A stretch of DNA of 64,000 nt from Alteromonadaceae bacterium XY-R5 (GTDB lineage Bacteria; Pseudomonadota; Gammaproteobacteria; Enterobacterales; Alteromonadaceae), in the NCBI GenBank assembly GCA_001660395.1, contig LXWE01000010.1, forward strand, positions 1 to 64,000. The letters are read 5' to 3'. Of the stretch, positions 8,551 through 17,131 are shown in pieces. The notes beneath the pieces are model-generated. The model was not told where the DNA came from and did no database searches. It was given only the letters and a program-made list of their open reading frames with translations. The first letter of the stretch is position 1. Each line of letters opens with the position of its first letter. The position numbers were made by a program, and so were the translations under genes.

Positions 8551-9357
8551 ATGAGCCAACCTCCCAGACTCCAACGTCCATATTTTCGTAATGGTCCCGA
8601 GCATAGGGGGGGAGCAGATGTCAGCTTTCAGGATATCGTCAAACTGTTTGGCTTTCGCGCTGTCACCATAGGTAAATGGGTGGAAACTGAAGAACAGCAG
8701 CTGGCAGCTAACCTGTTTTTTGATGCTCTTTGTGATTTGAGTTTGATCCTGCAAGTACCTGATCAGGTACTCTCACTTAACGGTACCCTCTCGCTTGCAT
8801 TTGGCAGTGGCGGTCAGAAGCACAGCAGTGCCCATTACGACAGCGCCACACGCACTCTGGCACTGGCCAAAAATGCAGGCGGTGGTGCCCTTGCTCATGA
8901 ATGGTTCCATGCCTTTGACCATTACATCTGCCAGAAAATGTTTCCCAACAGCGACACAGCCGCATTTGCTTCAGCAATGTGGTTAGAAGATTTACCACTA
9001 AAAGCCCACCCACTGAATCAAAAATTAGACCTTTGGTTTGGACAGTTATTTTTGTCTGATGAAAGCCATTCACCTAACGCATATTTAATGCGTTCTGTCG
9101 CAGCAGATAAGGCCCTTGGCGGTTATTATTATGCTCGTCCTCAGGAGTTGGCAGCGCGTGCATTTGAGGCCTGTATCCAAGACCAGGCCTTGAAAAATGC
9201 CTTTTTAGTTCAGGGCACAAAGCAGAGCCCTGAAGCCCGCCTTGGAATCTATCCCGAGGGTGAATTTCGTACGAGTTTAGCAAAAGAAATTCTGGACTAT
9301 TTCCGCCGTTTAGGAGAAGCTGTCGCCTTTAGGCTTGATGCATCCTCAAAAGCGTAG
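8551..9357 (+). CDS. Stand-alone LPD1/CLCA_X-like protein with HEWFH motif
   Basis: This 268-residue protein carries a core resembling the large polyvalent protein domain LPD1, also annotated as CLCA_X family. The elements in order are FGFRAVTIGKWV (near 31), LSLNGTLSLAFGSGG (near 72-86) and GGALAHEWFHAFDHY (near 110-124). HEWFH at residues 116-120 matches the HExxH zinc-metalloprotease pattern, and D123 and H124 follow, so a metal-dependent hydrolase is possible. In phage and conjugative elements LPD1 is usually one module of a giant protein; here it is a separate chromosomal gene abutting fldB. No signal peptide is seen. The function is unknown. Confidence 0.7.
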   Translation: MSQPPRLQRPYFRNGPEHRGGADVSFQDIVKLFGFRAVTIGKWVETEEQQLAANLFFDALCDLSLILQVPDQVLSLNGTLSLAFGSGGQKHSSAHYDSATRTLALAKNAGGGALAHEWFHAFDHYICQKMFPNSDTAAFASAMWLEDLPLKAHPLNQKLDLWFGQLFLSDESHSPNAYLMRSVAADKALGGYYYARPQELAARAFEACIQDQALKNAFLVQGTKQSPEARLGIYPEGEFRTSLAKEILDYFRRLGEAVAFRLDASSKA

Positions 9358-9416
9358 GATGATATATGGCTTGCATTTCCGTTCCAGAGTAACAAAAACA
9401 AAAGGTAATATGCCCA

Positions 9417-9818
9417 ATGAAAAGAAAGCATAAGTTTGATGATGATGAGGCCGCTATCGACATGACGCCGATGCTTGACATCGTATTCATCATGTTAATC
9501 TTCTTCATTGTAACCACCTCGTTTGTTAAGGAAAAAGGCATCGAAGTTAACCGTCCTAAGGAAAACAACGCGCCTAACAAAACACAGTCTAAATCCTTAG
9601 CAATTCGTATTGATGATAACGGCGTCATCGTGATGAATGGCCGCGAAGTTGATATTCGTCGCGTGGTTGCAAACGTACAGAGCTTCCTGGCTGAAACTAA
9701 CACCGAAAGTGCAGCAATTCAGGCAGGTTCAAAAACTAAACACGGTTTAGTGGTTGAAGTTATGAACCAGGTTAAAGAAGCGGGCATTAAAAACGTTTCT
9801 GTTCTGGTCTCTAAATAA
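9417..9818 (+). CDS. exbD: ExbD/TolR-family biopolymer transport protein
   Basis: The 133-residue protein has a short cytoplasmic N-terminus, one transmembrane helix (about residues 18-40) with the key aspartate in DMTPMLDIVFIMLIFF, and a periplasmic domain. ExbD works with ExbB and TonB to couple proton motive force to outer-membrane receptors. No exbB or tonB lies beside it, which is unusual for this family. It starts about 60 bp after the CLCA_X-like gene and is closed by a hairpin. The partner proteins are presumably encoded elsewhere. Confidence 0.88.
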   Translation: MKRKHKFDDDEAAIDMTPMLDIVFIMLIFFIVTTSFVKEKGIEVNRPKENNAPNKTQSKSLAIRIDDNGVIVMNGREVDIRRVVANVQSFLAETNTESAAIQAGSKTKHGLVVEVMNQVKEAGIKNVSVLVSK

Positions 9819-9828
9819 GTATCTATTC

Positions 9829-9855
9829 TAACTGCCCTTATCATTAGGGCAGTTA
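9829..9855 (+). terminator. Hairpin downstream of exbD
   Basis: AACTGCCCT and AGGGCAGTT form a 9-bp perfect stem around TATCATT, 11 bp after the exbD stop. The following tract is pyrimidine-rich but not a pure T-run, so termination may be partial. Confidence 0.65.
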
Positions 9856-10016
9856 ACTCTCTCCCTCTCTGCTTTTTCTTCTTTCGGTTACATCTCTGTA
9901 CAATTTAATCTGGCCTAAGTCTTGCGTTCTTCTTTCAAACAACTAACTTAGACAGGCACCCGGATTGAGTAATCAGGATTTTTCGTTTCCGGCGCCATCG
10001 AAAGGAGTATGTAATC

Positions 10017-10583
10017 ATGGGCATCAACATGCGCATTTGCGCAGCAATTTTACTTAGCCTGACATTAGCGTCATGCGCTAACTTAGGCGGTTCAACCCGC
10101 ACCGAAAAACAGCAAAGCATCCTGTCGATGAAAGAACAGGTGCTTAGTCAGCTCTTTCAGCTCAAACCCAGTGTTAAATCACAAGTCACGAACGCGGCAG
10201 GCTATGCCGTATTTGATAACGCCAATGTGAATGTGATTTTAGCCAGCTTTGGTGGCGGTTACGGCGTGGTGATAGACAATACGACAGGCGCAAAGCATTA
10301 CATGCGTATGGCAGAAATTGGGCTTGGTCTGGGCGCGGGGATCAAAGATTTTCGGGCCGTGTTTGTGTTTCATAACCGTGACACACTAAGCCGATTCGTC
10401 GAGCACGGCTGGGCCTTTGGCGCGCAGGCTGATGCAGCAGCGAAAGCTGGTGATAAAGGCGCTGCAGTCGCAGGAGAAGTAACGGTAGATGACATTACAA
10501 TTTACCAGCTCACCGAAAGCGGCCTCGCCCTCCAGGCAACCGTGAAAGGCACCAAGTACTGGTTAGACAGTGAATTAAATTAA
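10017..10583 (+). CDS. SYLF-domain (YSC84-like) lipoprotein
   Basis: The 188-residue protein has a lipoprotein signal ending LTLASC (lipidated cysteine near residue 20). A SYLF/Ysc84 domain follows, with VTNAAGYAVFDNANVNVILASFGGGYGVV, AEIGLGLGAGIKDFRAVFVF and a terminal TVDDITIYQLTESGLALQATVKGTKYW. SYLF domains bind lipids in eukaryotes; bacterial members are envelope proteins of unclear role. AAAGGAG lies upstream of the chosen ATG. It is a single gene with its own terminator. Confidence 0.85.
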   Translation: MGINMRICAAILLSLTLASCANLGGSTRTEKQQSILSMKEQVLSQLFQLKPSVKSQVTNAAGYAVFDNANVNVILASFGGGYGVVIDNTTGAKHYMRMAEIGLGLGAGIKDFRAVFVFHNRDTLSRFVEHGWAFGAQADAAAKAGDKGAAVAGEVTVDDITIYQLTESGLALQATVKGTKYWLDSELN

Positions 10584-10607
10584 AAAAGCGGCTCTAGCCG
10601 CTTTTTT
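10582..10607. terminator. Terminator after the SYLF lipoprotein gene
   Basis: AAGCGGC and GCCGCTT pair around TCTA, with A6 on the left and T6 on the right. It can act in both directions, serving the opposing CheW-like gene as well. Confidence 0.88.
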
Positions 10608-10631
10608 AATGCATTTCTTCGTCATTAGTAA

Positions 10632-11009
10632 CTATACAAAGTCTTTTACCAACTTATTAATTGAGGCATGTTCCAGAGGCAGATACATGTTCTTTTGAAT
10701 ACTGTCGGCGGTATACCCAAACAATCCGAAACGATTGTCCTTACAATGACTCACTATCACCACATAACGTACATGTTCTCGGATATCACAGCGCATGGGA
10801 TCCATGACAGGTACGCGATAACGACCTAATTTCATTAAACCAAGGCGGCGACCATTACGATAGATGTACTCGTCAAACACAGGGGATTCAATCGTGGCAT
10901 ACACGGCAAATTGCGGAAGATAAATACTGATCCCCTGCCAGGAAAGTCGCACGACGTTGAGTCGATTGACCAAAGTCGAAATTGCATCAGGAAGATCCAA
11001 CTGACTCAT
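10632..11009 (-). CDS. CheW-like domain protein (tentative)
   Basis: This 125-residue protein lacks a signal peptide or membrane segment. The order of elements, GISIYLPQFAVYATIES, LGLMKLGRYRVPVMDPMR, then VRYVVIVSHCKDNRFGLFGYTADSI, is reminiscent of the CheW fold, where a PVxDL strand and a VxVVxxxGxxxGLL strand are typical. This is a pattern judgement, not a database match. AAGGATATC precedes the ATG. No chemotaxis gene lies nearby, so if it is CheW-like it is an orphan adaptor. Otherwise it is a conserved hypothetical protein. Confidence 0.5.
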   Translation of the reverse strand: MSQLDLPDAISTLVNRLNVVRLSWQGISIYLPQFAVYATIESPVFDEYIYRNGRRLGLMKLGRYRVPVMDPMRCDIREHVRYVVIVSHCKDNRFGLFGYTADSIQKNMYLPLEHASINKLVKDFV

Positions 11010-11210
11010 TGAGATATCCTTTTCACAAAGAGTGTGTGTTCATCCGGTCTATGGAAATAATTAACGTTCACTTGACATACCATATCCATGAAAACCAGGG
11101 CGGAAGATGGCGACCTAGCATCACCATCAGAGTCGGATACAGCTGGCTCTTAAATTCAATATAGCAATAAAGTTGTCATATTGCAGTCCGATGACCTGCT
11201 CATTCACACA

Positions 11211-11939
11211 TCAAAAATTCAAATAGTAATCCCGACAAAGCAATTTATATGCATCAGAGTATTCAGTTTGTCTGGCATAGATAGTGAGTGTTTCTAGCGG
11301 TGCCTGCCCAGCCTCAGCAGACAAGCAAAAAAGTCCCCGTATCACTTCACTGTCGGGTCTGGCTTTTACCATCAGTTGACGATTGATATGCAGCCCATAC
11401 TCCCTGACGAGCATTCTAAGGTTTTGGTGCTGCTCTACAGGCAACACCAAAAAGATACGACCTTTATCACTGAGCAACCTTAAGGCATTTTTAACTAAAT
11501 CCTCTAAGTCCAAAGAACCCGTCAGTCTGGCCTGCTGACGCTGCTGATTAATAGCAGCCTCCTTTATCGCCTTTGCGTTAACTGAATAATATGGAGGATT
11601 GGAAATAACGACATCGAAATTATCATCAGATCTAAAGGCCTGTAGACTGGTGTGCTGAATCTCTATTTGCGCGGCCCAAGGGGATAAGGCTGCATTTTCC
11701 ATTGCTTGCTCAACGGCCGCATCATCAAGATCAATTCCGACAATCCGGGTATCAGCAGAAGACTTTTGCGCCTGCATAATGGCCAGTAAACCACTGCCGG
11801 TACCAATATCGAGGATCCGCCCGGCGCCTTCCGGATGCGCCCAGCTACCTAACATAATGCTGTCTGTGCCGACTTTCATTGCACAGCGATCATGAAAGAT
11901 TTGAAATTGCTTAAACTGGAATCCTGACCTTTTTGTCAT
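11211..11939 (-). CDS. trmN6: tRNA1(Val) (adenine(37)-N6)-methyltransferase (YfiC-type)
   Basis: The 242-residue SAM-dependent enzyme methylates N6 of A37 in tRNA-Val. It shows the SAM motif ILDIGTGSGLLAIMQAQ, the adenine N6-methyltransferase motif VISNPPYY, and the family-typical N-terminus FKQFQIFHDRCAMKVGTDSIMLG. An ATG four codons upstream is possible, but GGAG sits too close to it. The start at 11937-11939 has AGG at a better distance. It is divergent from the peptidase gene. Confidence 0.9.
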   Translation of the reverse strand: MTKRSGFQFKQFQIFHDRCAMKVGTDSIMLGSWAHPEGAGRILDIGTGSGLLAIMQAQKSSADTRIVGIDLDDAAVEQAMENAALSPWAAQIEIQHTSLQAFRSDDNFDVVISNPPYYSVNAKAIKEAAINQQRQQARLTGSLDLEDLVKNALRLLSDKGRIFLVLPVEQHQNLRMLVREYGLHINRQLMVKARPDSEVIRGLFCLSAEAGQAPLETLTIYARQTEYSDAYKLLCRDYYLNF

Positions 11940-12195
11940 CAACTGCCTCATTTCTCCATCGGTTTACATACTGCGTAAGTTTAGCTTTCCAACCTGCCCT
12001 AAATTACCGCCATTTTGTCCCGACAATCTGGCTACAAGTTTTACCTCGTTAGCATCGCCGATTACAATGGGCTGGTCAGATTTTGGTAATTTCAGGGAAA
12101 ACAAACTGCTAAAGTCAGTTAAACAACCAAAGCAATATGTCTGGCCAGGGTGAAAATGATAAGAAAACAAACACAACTCAGGATAGTAACAAAGA

Positions 12196-14406
12196 ATGAA
12201 AACACTCACCTGTGTATTGGCAGTATCAGGAGCACTCGCTATGCCTGCCAGTGCTGAAAACTTGACCATAGAACGTATTTTTCAGTCACCATCGTTAGAT
12301 GGTTCGGCCCCCATTAACCTGCAGGTTTCGCCAGACGGCAAACGCGTAACGTTCCTAAAAGGTAAAGACACGGATTACGAACGTTATGACCTGTGGGAAT
12401 ACGATATTGCCAGTCATCAAACCCAGATGCTGTTCAATTCTGATGATTTGCATGCGGGCCCGGAAGAGTTATCCGACGAAGAAAAAGCCCGTCGTGAGCG
12501 TATGCGTGTACACGGCAGCGGCATCATGGACTACCAGTGGTCGCAAGACGGTAAAGCTCTGCTGTTTCCTATTGCCGGTGATGCTTACTATTATCGCCTG
12601 GGCGACAAACAAGCTAAGCGTTTACTTGATACGCCAGAGTTTGAAACCGACATAAAATTATCGCCTAAAGGCAATTTCATTTCCTACGTTCGTGACCAAA
12701 ACGTATATATCAAGAATGTTCACACGGGTGAGGAAAAAGCCATCACCACTGAGGGTGGTGACAACCTTAAATTCGGTATGGCTGAATTTGTTGCCCAGGA
12801 AGAAATGGGTCGCATGACAGGCTACTGGTGGTCACCCGACGAGTCGAAAATTGCATTTACCAAAGTCGACGAAAGTCCAGTGAAAGAAATCACCCGTAGC
12901 GAAATTTATGCTGACTCGATCAAGATGATCACCCAGCGTTACCCAATGGCAGGCACCCCCAACGTCAACATTAGCCTGGCAGTGCAAGACCTAAGCAGCG
13001 GCACTACCGACTGGGTGGACTTAGGTGAAGATAAAGACATTTACCTGCCCCGCGTAAAGTGGATGCAGGACAGCCAAACCCTAAGCTACCAGTGGCAGAC
13101 CCGCGATCAGAAAACCCTGAAGCTACAGGCTTACGATAGCAATACCAAAACCCAGAAAACCCTGCTGACCGAAACTAGCAATACCTGGGTAAACCTGCAT
13201 AAAGATTTGCGCTTTTTGAAAAACAGCAAACAGTTTATCTGGGCTTCTGAGCGTGATGGCTTTAAACACCTGTACCTCTACAATAATGACGGTAGCCTGG
13301 TGCGTCAGCTAACCTCGGGCAAATGGGTGGTTAATGATGTGGAAAGCATCGATGAGGCGCAGGGTAAGATTTACTTTACCGGCCGTAAAGACACACCATT
13401 AGAACAACACCTTTATGCAGTCAGTCTTAAAGGTGGTCAGATTGAACGAATCAGTCAGCGCAGCGGGTTCCACTCAATCAACTTTAGCGACGATGCCTCT
13501 GTCTATATCGATAAGTTCTCTACTGCCAACACCCCTTGGCAGGTCAGCCTGCATAAGGCTGATGGCGAACAGCAAACATGGCTGGAACAAAACGCCATTG
13601 ATGACCAACATCCCCTGGCGTCCTATCAGGATCAGTGGGTAAAACCCACCTTCGGTACCCTGAAAGCCGATGATGGTGAAACCTTGTATTACCGCCTGTA
13701 CACACCTAAAAAACTGGAAGGTAAACATCCTGCCATCGTTTATTTATACGGCGGCCCACACGCACAGGTCGTCACTAACAGCTGGGGTGGAAACCGTGGT
13801 TTGTTATTTGAATACTGGGCCAGCAAAGGCTATGTCGTTTTCAGTATTGATAACCGTGGTTCAAATTATCGGGGCAAAGCCTTCGAAGATGCCATTTATC
13901 AAAAGATGGGCAGCATCGAAGTATCTGACCAAATTGATGGGGTGAAATTCCTACGAACCTTAGATTATGTTGATGCAAGTCGCATTGGCGTGCATGGCCA
14001 TAGCTACGGCGGATATATGACACTGATGTCAATGTTTAAAGGCGGAGACTACTTTGCGGCTGGCGTGTCTGGCGCGCCAGTAACCGACTGGGCCCTATAC
14101 GATACCCACTACACCGAACGTTATATGGGCAACCCTAACGAGGTACCTCAGGCCTATGAAGCCTCGTCGGTCTTCCCTTATGCCAAAGATCTGAAAGGCG
14201 ACCTGCTGATTTACCACGGCATGGCCGATGACAACGTACTCTATTCACACAGTACCAAGTTGTATAAGCATTTGCAGGATATGGCGATCCCGTTTGAAGT
14301 AATGGATTATCCAGGCAAGAAGCATGGTATTCGTGGTAAAAATACCGGTATTCACCTGTACCATACCATCACCAATTTCTTCGATAAGCACTTCGGAATG
14401 AAGTAA
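12196..14406 (+). CDS. Secreted S9 prolyl-oligopeptidase family protein (dipeptidyl peptidase IV-like)
   Basis: The 736-residue protein has a signal peptide (about residues 1-20), an N-terminal beta-propeller domain (about 25-480) and a C-terminal alpha/beta hydrolase domain. The catalytic triad is visible: S603 in HGHSYGGYM, D678 in HGMADDNV, and H710 in GKKHGIRG. The YLYGGPHAQ oxyanion loop and the VAQEEMGRMTGYWW segment, with the paired glutamates that hold the substrate amino terminus, match DPP IV. It should remove dipeptides from peptides in the periplasm or outside. It stands alone with its own terminator. Confidence 0.9.
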   Translation: MKTLTCVLAVSGALAMPASAENLTIERIFQSPSLDGSAPINLQVSPDGKRVTFLKGKDTDYERYDLWEYDIASHQTQMLFNSDDLHAGPEELSDEEKARRERMRVHGSGIMDYQWSQDGKALLFPIAGDAYYYRLGDKQAKRLLDTPEFETDIKLSPKGNFISYVRDQNVYIKNVHTGEEKAITTEGGDNLKFGMAEFVAQEEMGRMTGYWWSPDESKIAFTKVDESPVKEITRSEIYADSIKMITQRYPMAGTPNVNISLAVQDLSSGTTDWVDLGEDKDIYLPRVKWMQDSQTLSYQWQTRDQKTLKLQAYDSNTKTQKTLLTETSNTWVNLHKDLRFLKNSKQFIWASERDGFKHLYLYNNDGSLVRQLTSGKWVVNDVESIDEAQGKIYFTGRKDTPLEQHLYAVSLKGGQIERISQRSGFHSINFSDDASVYIDKFSTANTPWQVSLHKADGEQQTWLEQNAIDDQHPLASYQDQWVKPTFGTLKADDGETLYYRLYTPKKLEGKHPAIVYLYGGPHAQVVTNSWGGNRGLLFEYWASKGYVVFSIDNRGSNYRGKAFEDAIYQKMGSIEVSDQIDGVKFLRTLDYVDASRIGVHGHSYGGYMTLMSMFKGGDYFAAGVSGAPVTDWALYDTHYTERYMGNPNEVPQAYEASSVFPYAKDLKGDLLIYHGMADDNVLYSHSTKLYKHLQDMAIPFEVMDYPGKKHGIRGKNTGIHLYHTITNFFDKHFGMK

Positions 14407-14419
14407 CCTCATCTTAGCA

Positions 14420-14443
14420 AAGGGAGCTCAGGCTCCCTTTTTT
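14420..14443 (+). terminator. Terminator after the S9 peptidase gene
   Basis: AGGGAG and CTCCCT pair around CTCAGG and are followed by a T-run, 14 bp after the stop codon. Confidence 0.85.
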
Positions 14444-14514
14444 AATCTCGCCTATGCCACTGGCTCGGCCAAGATAAAGCATGCTAAGGTGGCACTCTAA
14501 CAGGGAGAATAACT

Positions 14515-15495
14515 TTGGATTTCAATGCCATTTTGCAAAGTCATGGGCGCATCAAGCCATGGCTTAACCCTACGCCAATTGTGTCATCACGGTTATTAAA
14601 CCAATGGCTTGGACACGAAATCTATTTCAAGGCCGAATGTCTGCAAAAAACCGGCGCGTTCAAATTTAGGGGCGCCCTGAGTGTCCTGACATGGCTGCAA
14701 CAACAAAACGCACTGCCAACGCAGGTCGTTGCCAATAGCTCAGGTAATCATGCCCAGGCGGTCGCTCACGCAGCCGCGCTATTCGGCTGCCAGGCCAGTA
14801 TCTATTGTGCTGAAAATATTTCTCCGGTAAAAGCCGCTGCGACAGAATCATATGGTGCGAAAGTACTGAAATACCCTACCCGATTAGAGGCTGACAAAGC
14901 GGTCCAACAAGCTGCCGCCGAGGCGGATACCGTTTGGATCCCACCTTATAATCATGAACAAATCATTGCTGGCCAGGGTACCGCCTGTTTTGAGGCACTA
15001 TCAGAACTGGATGATGTGGATGCCGTATTTTCCCCTTGTGGTGGTGGCGGACTTACCTCAGGGACGCTGATTAGCACTCGTGCAATGCAGCCAAACGCAA
15101 AAATGTTTGCCTGTGAACCGCTGGCCGCCAACGATGCTGCTGAGTCTCTGCGCAAAGGCAGCATTCAAACGTTAACCAGCCCCCCCAATACGTTGGCTGA
15201 TGGTGCGGCAACCCCCTGTGTAGGCGATCTCACCTTTCCATTCCTGCAACAATTAGATGGCTTGTATGAAGTCTCAGAAGCTCGTATTTTATACTGGACA
15301 CAGTGGTTACAGCATTTGCTTAAACTACATGTGGAGCCTACCAGTGCAATGACGATGGAAGGCGTTGTAGAATGGCTACGTGACCAACCTCGCAAACAGC
15401 GGGTATTAGTCATCCTCAGTGGTGGCAATATTGATGCGTCAAAGATGCGCACCTTGTGGGACCAGGACACCTTAACCAAACTGCCGAGCCTGTAA
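14515..15495 (+). CDS. PLP-dependent threonine/serine dehydratase-family enzyme
   Basis: This 326-residue fold-type II PLP enzyme shows the lysine motif CLQKTGAFKFRGA (PLP lysine near residue 50), the substrate loop NSSGNHAQAVAHAA, and the glycine-rich phosphate loop SPCGGGGLTSG. A C-terminal ILSGGNID completes the pattern. It lacks a regulatory ACT domain, so it resembles catabolic threonine dehydratase or serine racemase more than biosynthetic IlvA. The start is TTG at 14515 with GGGAGAATAAC before it. The DUF4174 gene follows after 32 bp. Confidence 0.85.
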   Translation: MDFNAILQSHGRIKPWLNPTPIVSSRLLNQWLGHEIYFKAECLQKTGAFKFRGALSVLTWLQQQNALPTQVVANSSGNHAQAVAHAAALFGCQASIYCAENISPVKAAATESYGAKVLKYPTRLEADKAVQQAAAEADTVWIPPYNHEQIIAGQGTACFEALSELDDVDAVFSPCGGGGLTSGTLISTRAMQPNAKMFACEPLAANDAAESLRKGSIQTLTSPPNTLADGAATPCVGDLTFPFLQQLDGLYEVSEARILYWTQWLQHLLKLHVEPTSAMTMEGVVEWLRDQPRKQRVLVILSGGNIDASKMRTLWDQDTLTKLPSL

Positions 15496-15527
15496 GAACC
15501 AATAAAAACCAGGGAAGGAATACCCAT

Positions 15528-15905
15528 TTGCGCCACTTACTTTGGCTGACGCTGATTGTTGTTGCCAGTTGTGTTTCAGCAAAGCCTCTTGAAACGAATA
15601 ATTACCGCTGTGTCATTCTGTATGATTTAGATGGTCATGGATATCAGTCCATGCAGCGTCAGATAGGTCAGCTACGCCGACACATTATTAGCCAGAGCAT
15701 CGCCCTGATTGATTTACGCCAGATGCTGGATCAGGCCCCTCATATTCCGGTGAGTGGTCGACAGGTACGTATGTTAAGGCAAGAATATGATATCCCCTGG
15801 CAAGAACAACAAGGCCTGACGCTTGATGCTGAAGGCAAGATACTTTTACGGCAAAAACAACTGGTGAACCTGGTTGACCTTATGATGGCGTGTCCGACCC
15901 GCTAA
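15528..15905 (+). CDS. DUF4174 secreted protein
   Basis: The 125-residue protein begins at a TTG preceded by GGGAAGGAA. It has a signal peptide ending near CVSA and then a small thioredoxin-like domain of the DUF4174 type: YRCVILYDLDGHGYQSM, SIALIDLRQML, GLTLDAEGKILLRQ and LVDLMMACPTR. DUF4174 has no known activity. The CxxC redox motif of true thioredoxins is absent. Its stop codon is interlocked with that of the converging kinase gene (TAA on plus at 15903-15905, TAG on minus at 15902-15904). Confidence 0.72.
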   Translation: MRHLLWLTLIVVASCVSAKPLETNNYRCVILYDLDGHGYQSMQRQIGQLRRHIISQSIALIDLRQMLDQAPHIPVSGRQVRMLRQEYDIPWQEQQGLTLDAEGKILLRQKQLVNLVDLMMACPTR

Positions 15906-17131
15906 CCCCAGCTGTTATTTGCCCTGACCTGTTCCAACTCCTGTTGCAAATGAGGTAGCTGAATAGCCTCGCTATCATTTCTGGACGCTTGAGCTGAAGA
16001 ATCTGTGCGCAGATATTTAGGTATCAGCAGATAAGTTTCATATAAATCGTTGTTGAGATGCTTACGCCTAAATACAAATGCCTTACCATACAAATAACGC
16101 AGCGTCTTACGACAGTTTTCTGTGCCAATTCCAAAGCCTTTATTGACTCCCTTATCACACACAGTATTCGTCAGGCGAATACTGAGCTGATCCTGCTTCC
16201 CACCAATTTCCAGTTGAATTGGATTATGGTCCCGTTGCTGTTGCGAACCATGTTGCACCGCATTTTCCACCAGCGTATGCAGCAACATAAACGGCACCGG
16301 AAAATGCAAATATCCGTCTTCCAGTATCAATGAAAACGCCAACTTTTGTTCAAAGCGCATCTTTTGAATAGTGATATAACTGTCAATAAACGCGAGTTCT
16401 TCTTTGAGTGGAATTGTCATGTGATGCCGATGCTCAAGAACCTTGCGAAACATATGACTAAGCTCACTCAAGGCAGTAATAGCCTGCTCTCCGCGTTTCA
16501 GACGAACTAACCCTGCAACCGTGTTCAGTGTATTGAATAAAAAATGTGGGCTAAGTTGCGACTTCAGCGATTCAAGCTGCACCTGCAACAACTGGCTTTT
16601 TAACCTGTGATTATTGATCGCTTCTCGTCGGGCCCGCCGGGCATAGCCAATCGAATACCCCAGCATGGTAATGCCCAGATAAACCAGCGCATCAATATGC
16701 ATTGGACTCAACAATACTTTGCCTAAATGCTCCCGCCAAAGCTCGACATTAAAGCTCCCATGCCCTTCGATAAAAACCAGTTCGACCAGCGTTAGCATCC
16801 AGTAAGCACACAAAAAGCCCATCATCAGAAACAGATTCGCGAGAACAAACCACCACCAGCGCAAACTCAGGCTATCCAGCACCCGCACAGCAGCAATAAT
16901 CAGCGGACCAAAGAGCGCCCAATTCCCCCACCAGGGTAGATAGTCCAACCAGGTGTCCAGCCAGTCAGACGGCTTACCATAGCTCAGACGTAGCCTGTGT
17001 GTGTTATCAGCAGCAACAGAATTCAGTACCAGCCAGAACAGCAGATTAAACAACCACAGGGGCAATGAAGGTAAGTATCGAAAGTACAGTAATAACCAGG
17101 AGCGTCGTTTTTGCATCCTCTTAGCGTCCAT
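15902..17131 (-). CDS. LytS-type sensor histidine kinase
   Basis: The 409-residue protein has several N-terminal hydrophobic segments (roughly residues 20-40, 68-85, 92-118, 145-165) and then a HisKA_7/His_kinase domain. The phospho-acceptor histidine is H196 in LKSQLSPHFLFNTLN. The ATP-binding N-box is in LLHTLVENAVQHG and a glycine motif is in GFGIGTENC. It is a membrane sensor with no obvious periplasmic ligand domain. Its start codon overlaps the stop of the response regulator by one base (TAATG), so the two are translationally coupled. Confidence 0.9.
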   Translation of the reverse strand: MDAKRMQKRRSWLLLYFRYLPSLPLWLFNLLFWLVLNSVAADNTHRLRLSYGKPSDWLDTWLDYLPWWGNWALFGPLIIAAVRVLDSLSLRWWWFVLANLFLMMGFLCAYWMLTLVELVFIEGHGSFNVELWREHLGKVLLSPMHIDALVYLGITMLGYSIGYARRARREAINNHRLKSQLLQVQLESLKSQLSPHFLFNTLNTVAGLVRLKRGEQAITALSELSHMFRKVLEHRHHMTIPLKEELAFIDSYITIQKMRFEQKLAFSLILEDGYLHFPVPFMLLHTLVENAVQHGSQQQRDHNPIQLEIGGKQDQLSIRLTNTVCDKGVNKGFGIGTENCRKTLRYLYGKAFVFRRKHLNNDLYETYLLIPKYLRTDSSAQASRNDSEAIQLPHLQQELEQVRANNSWG

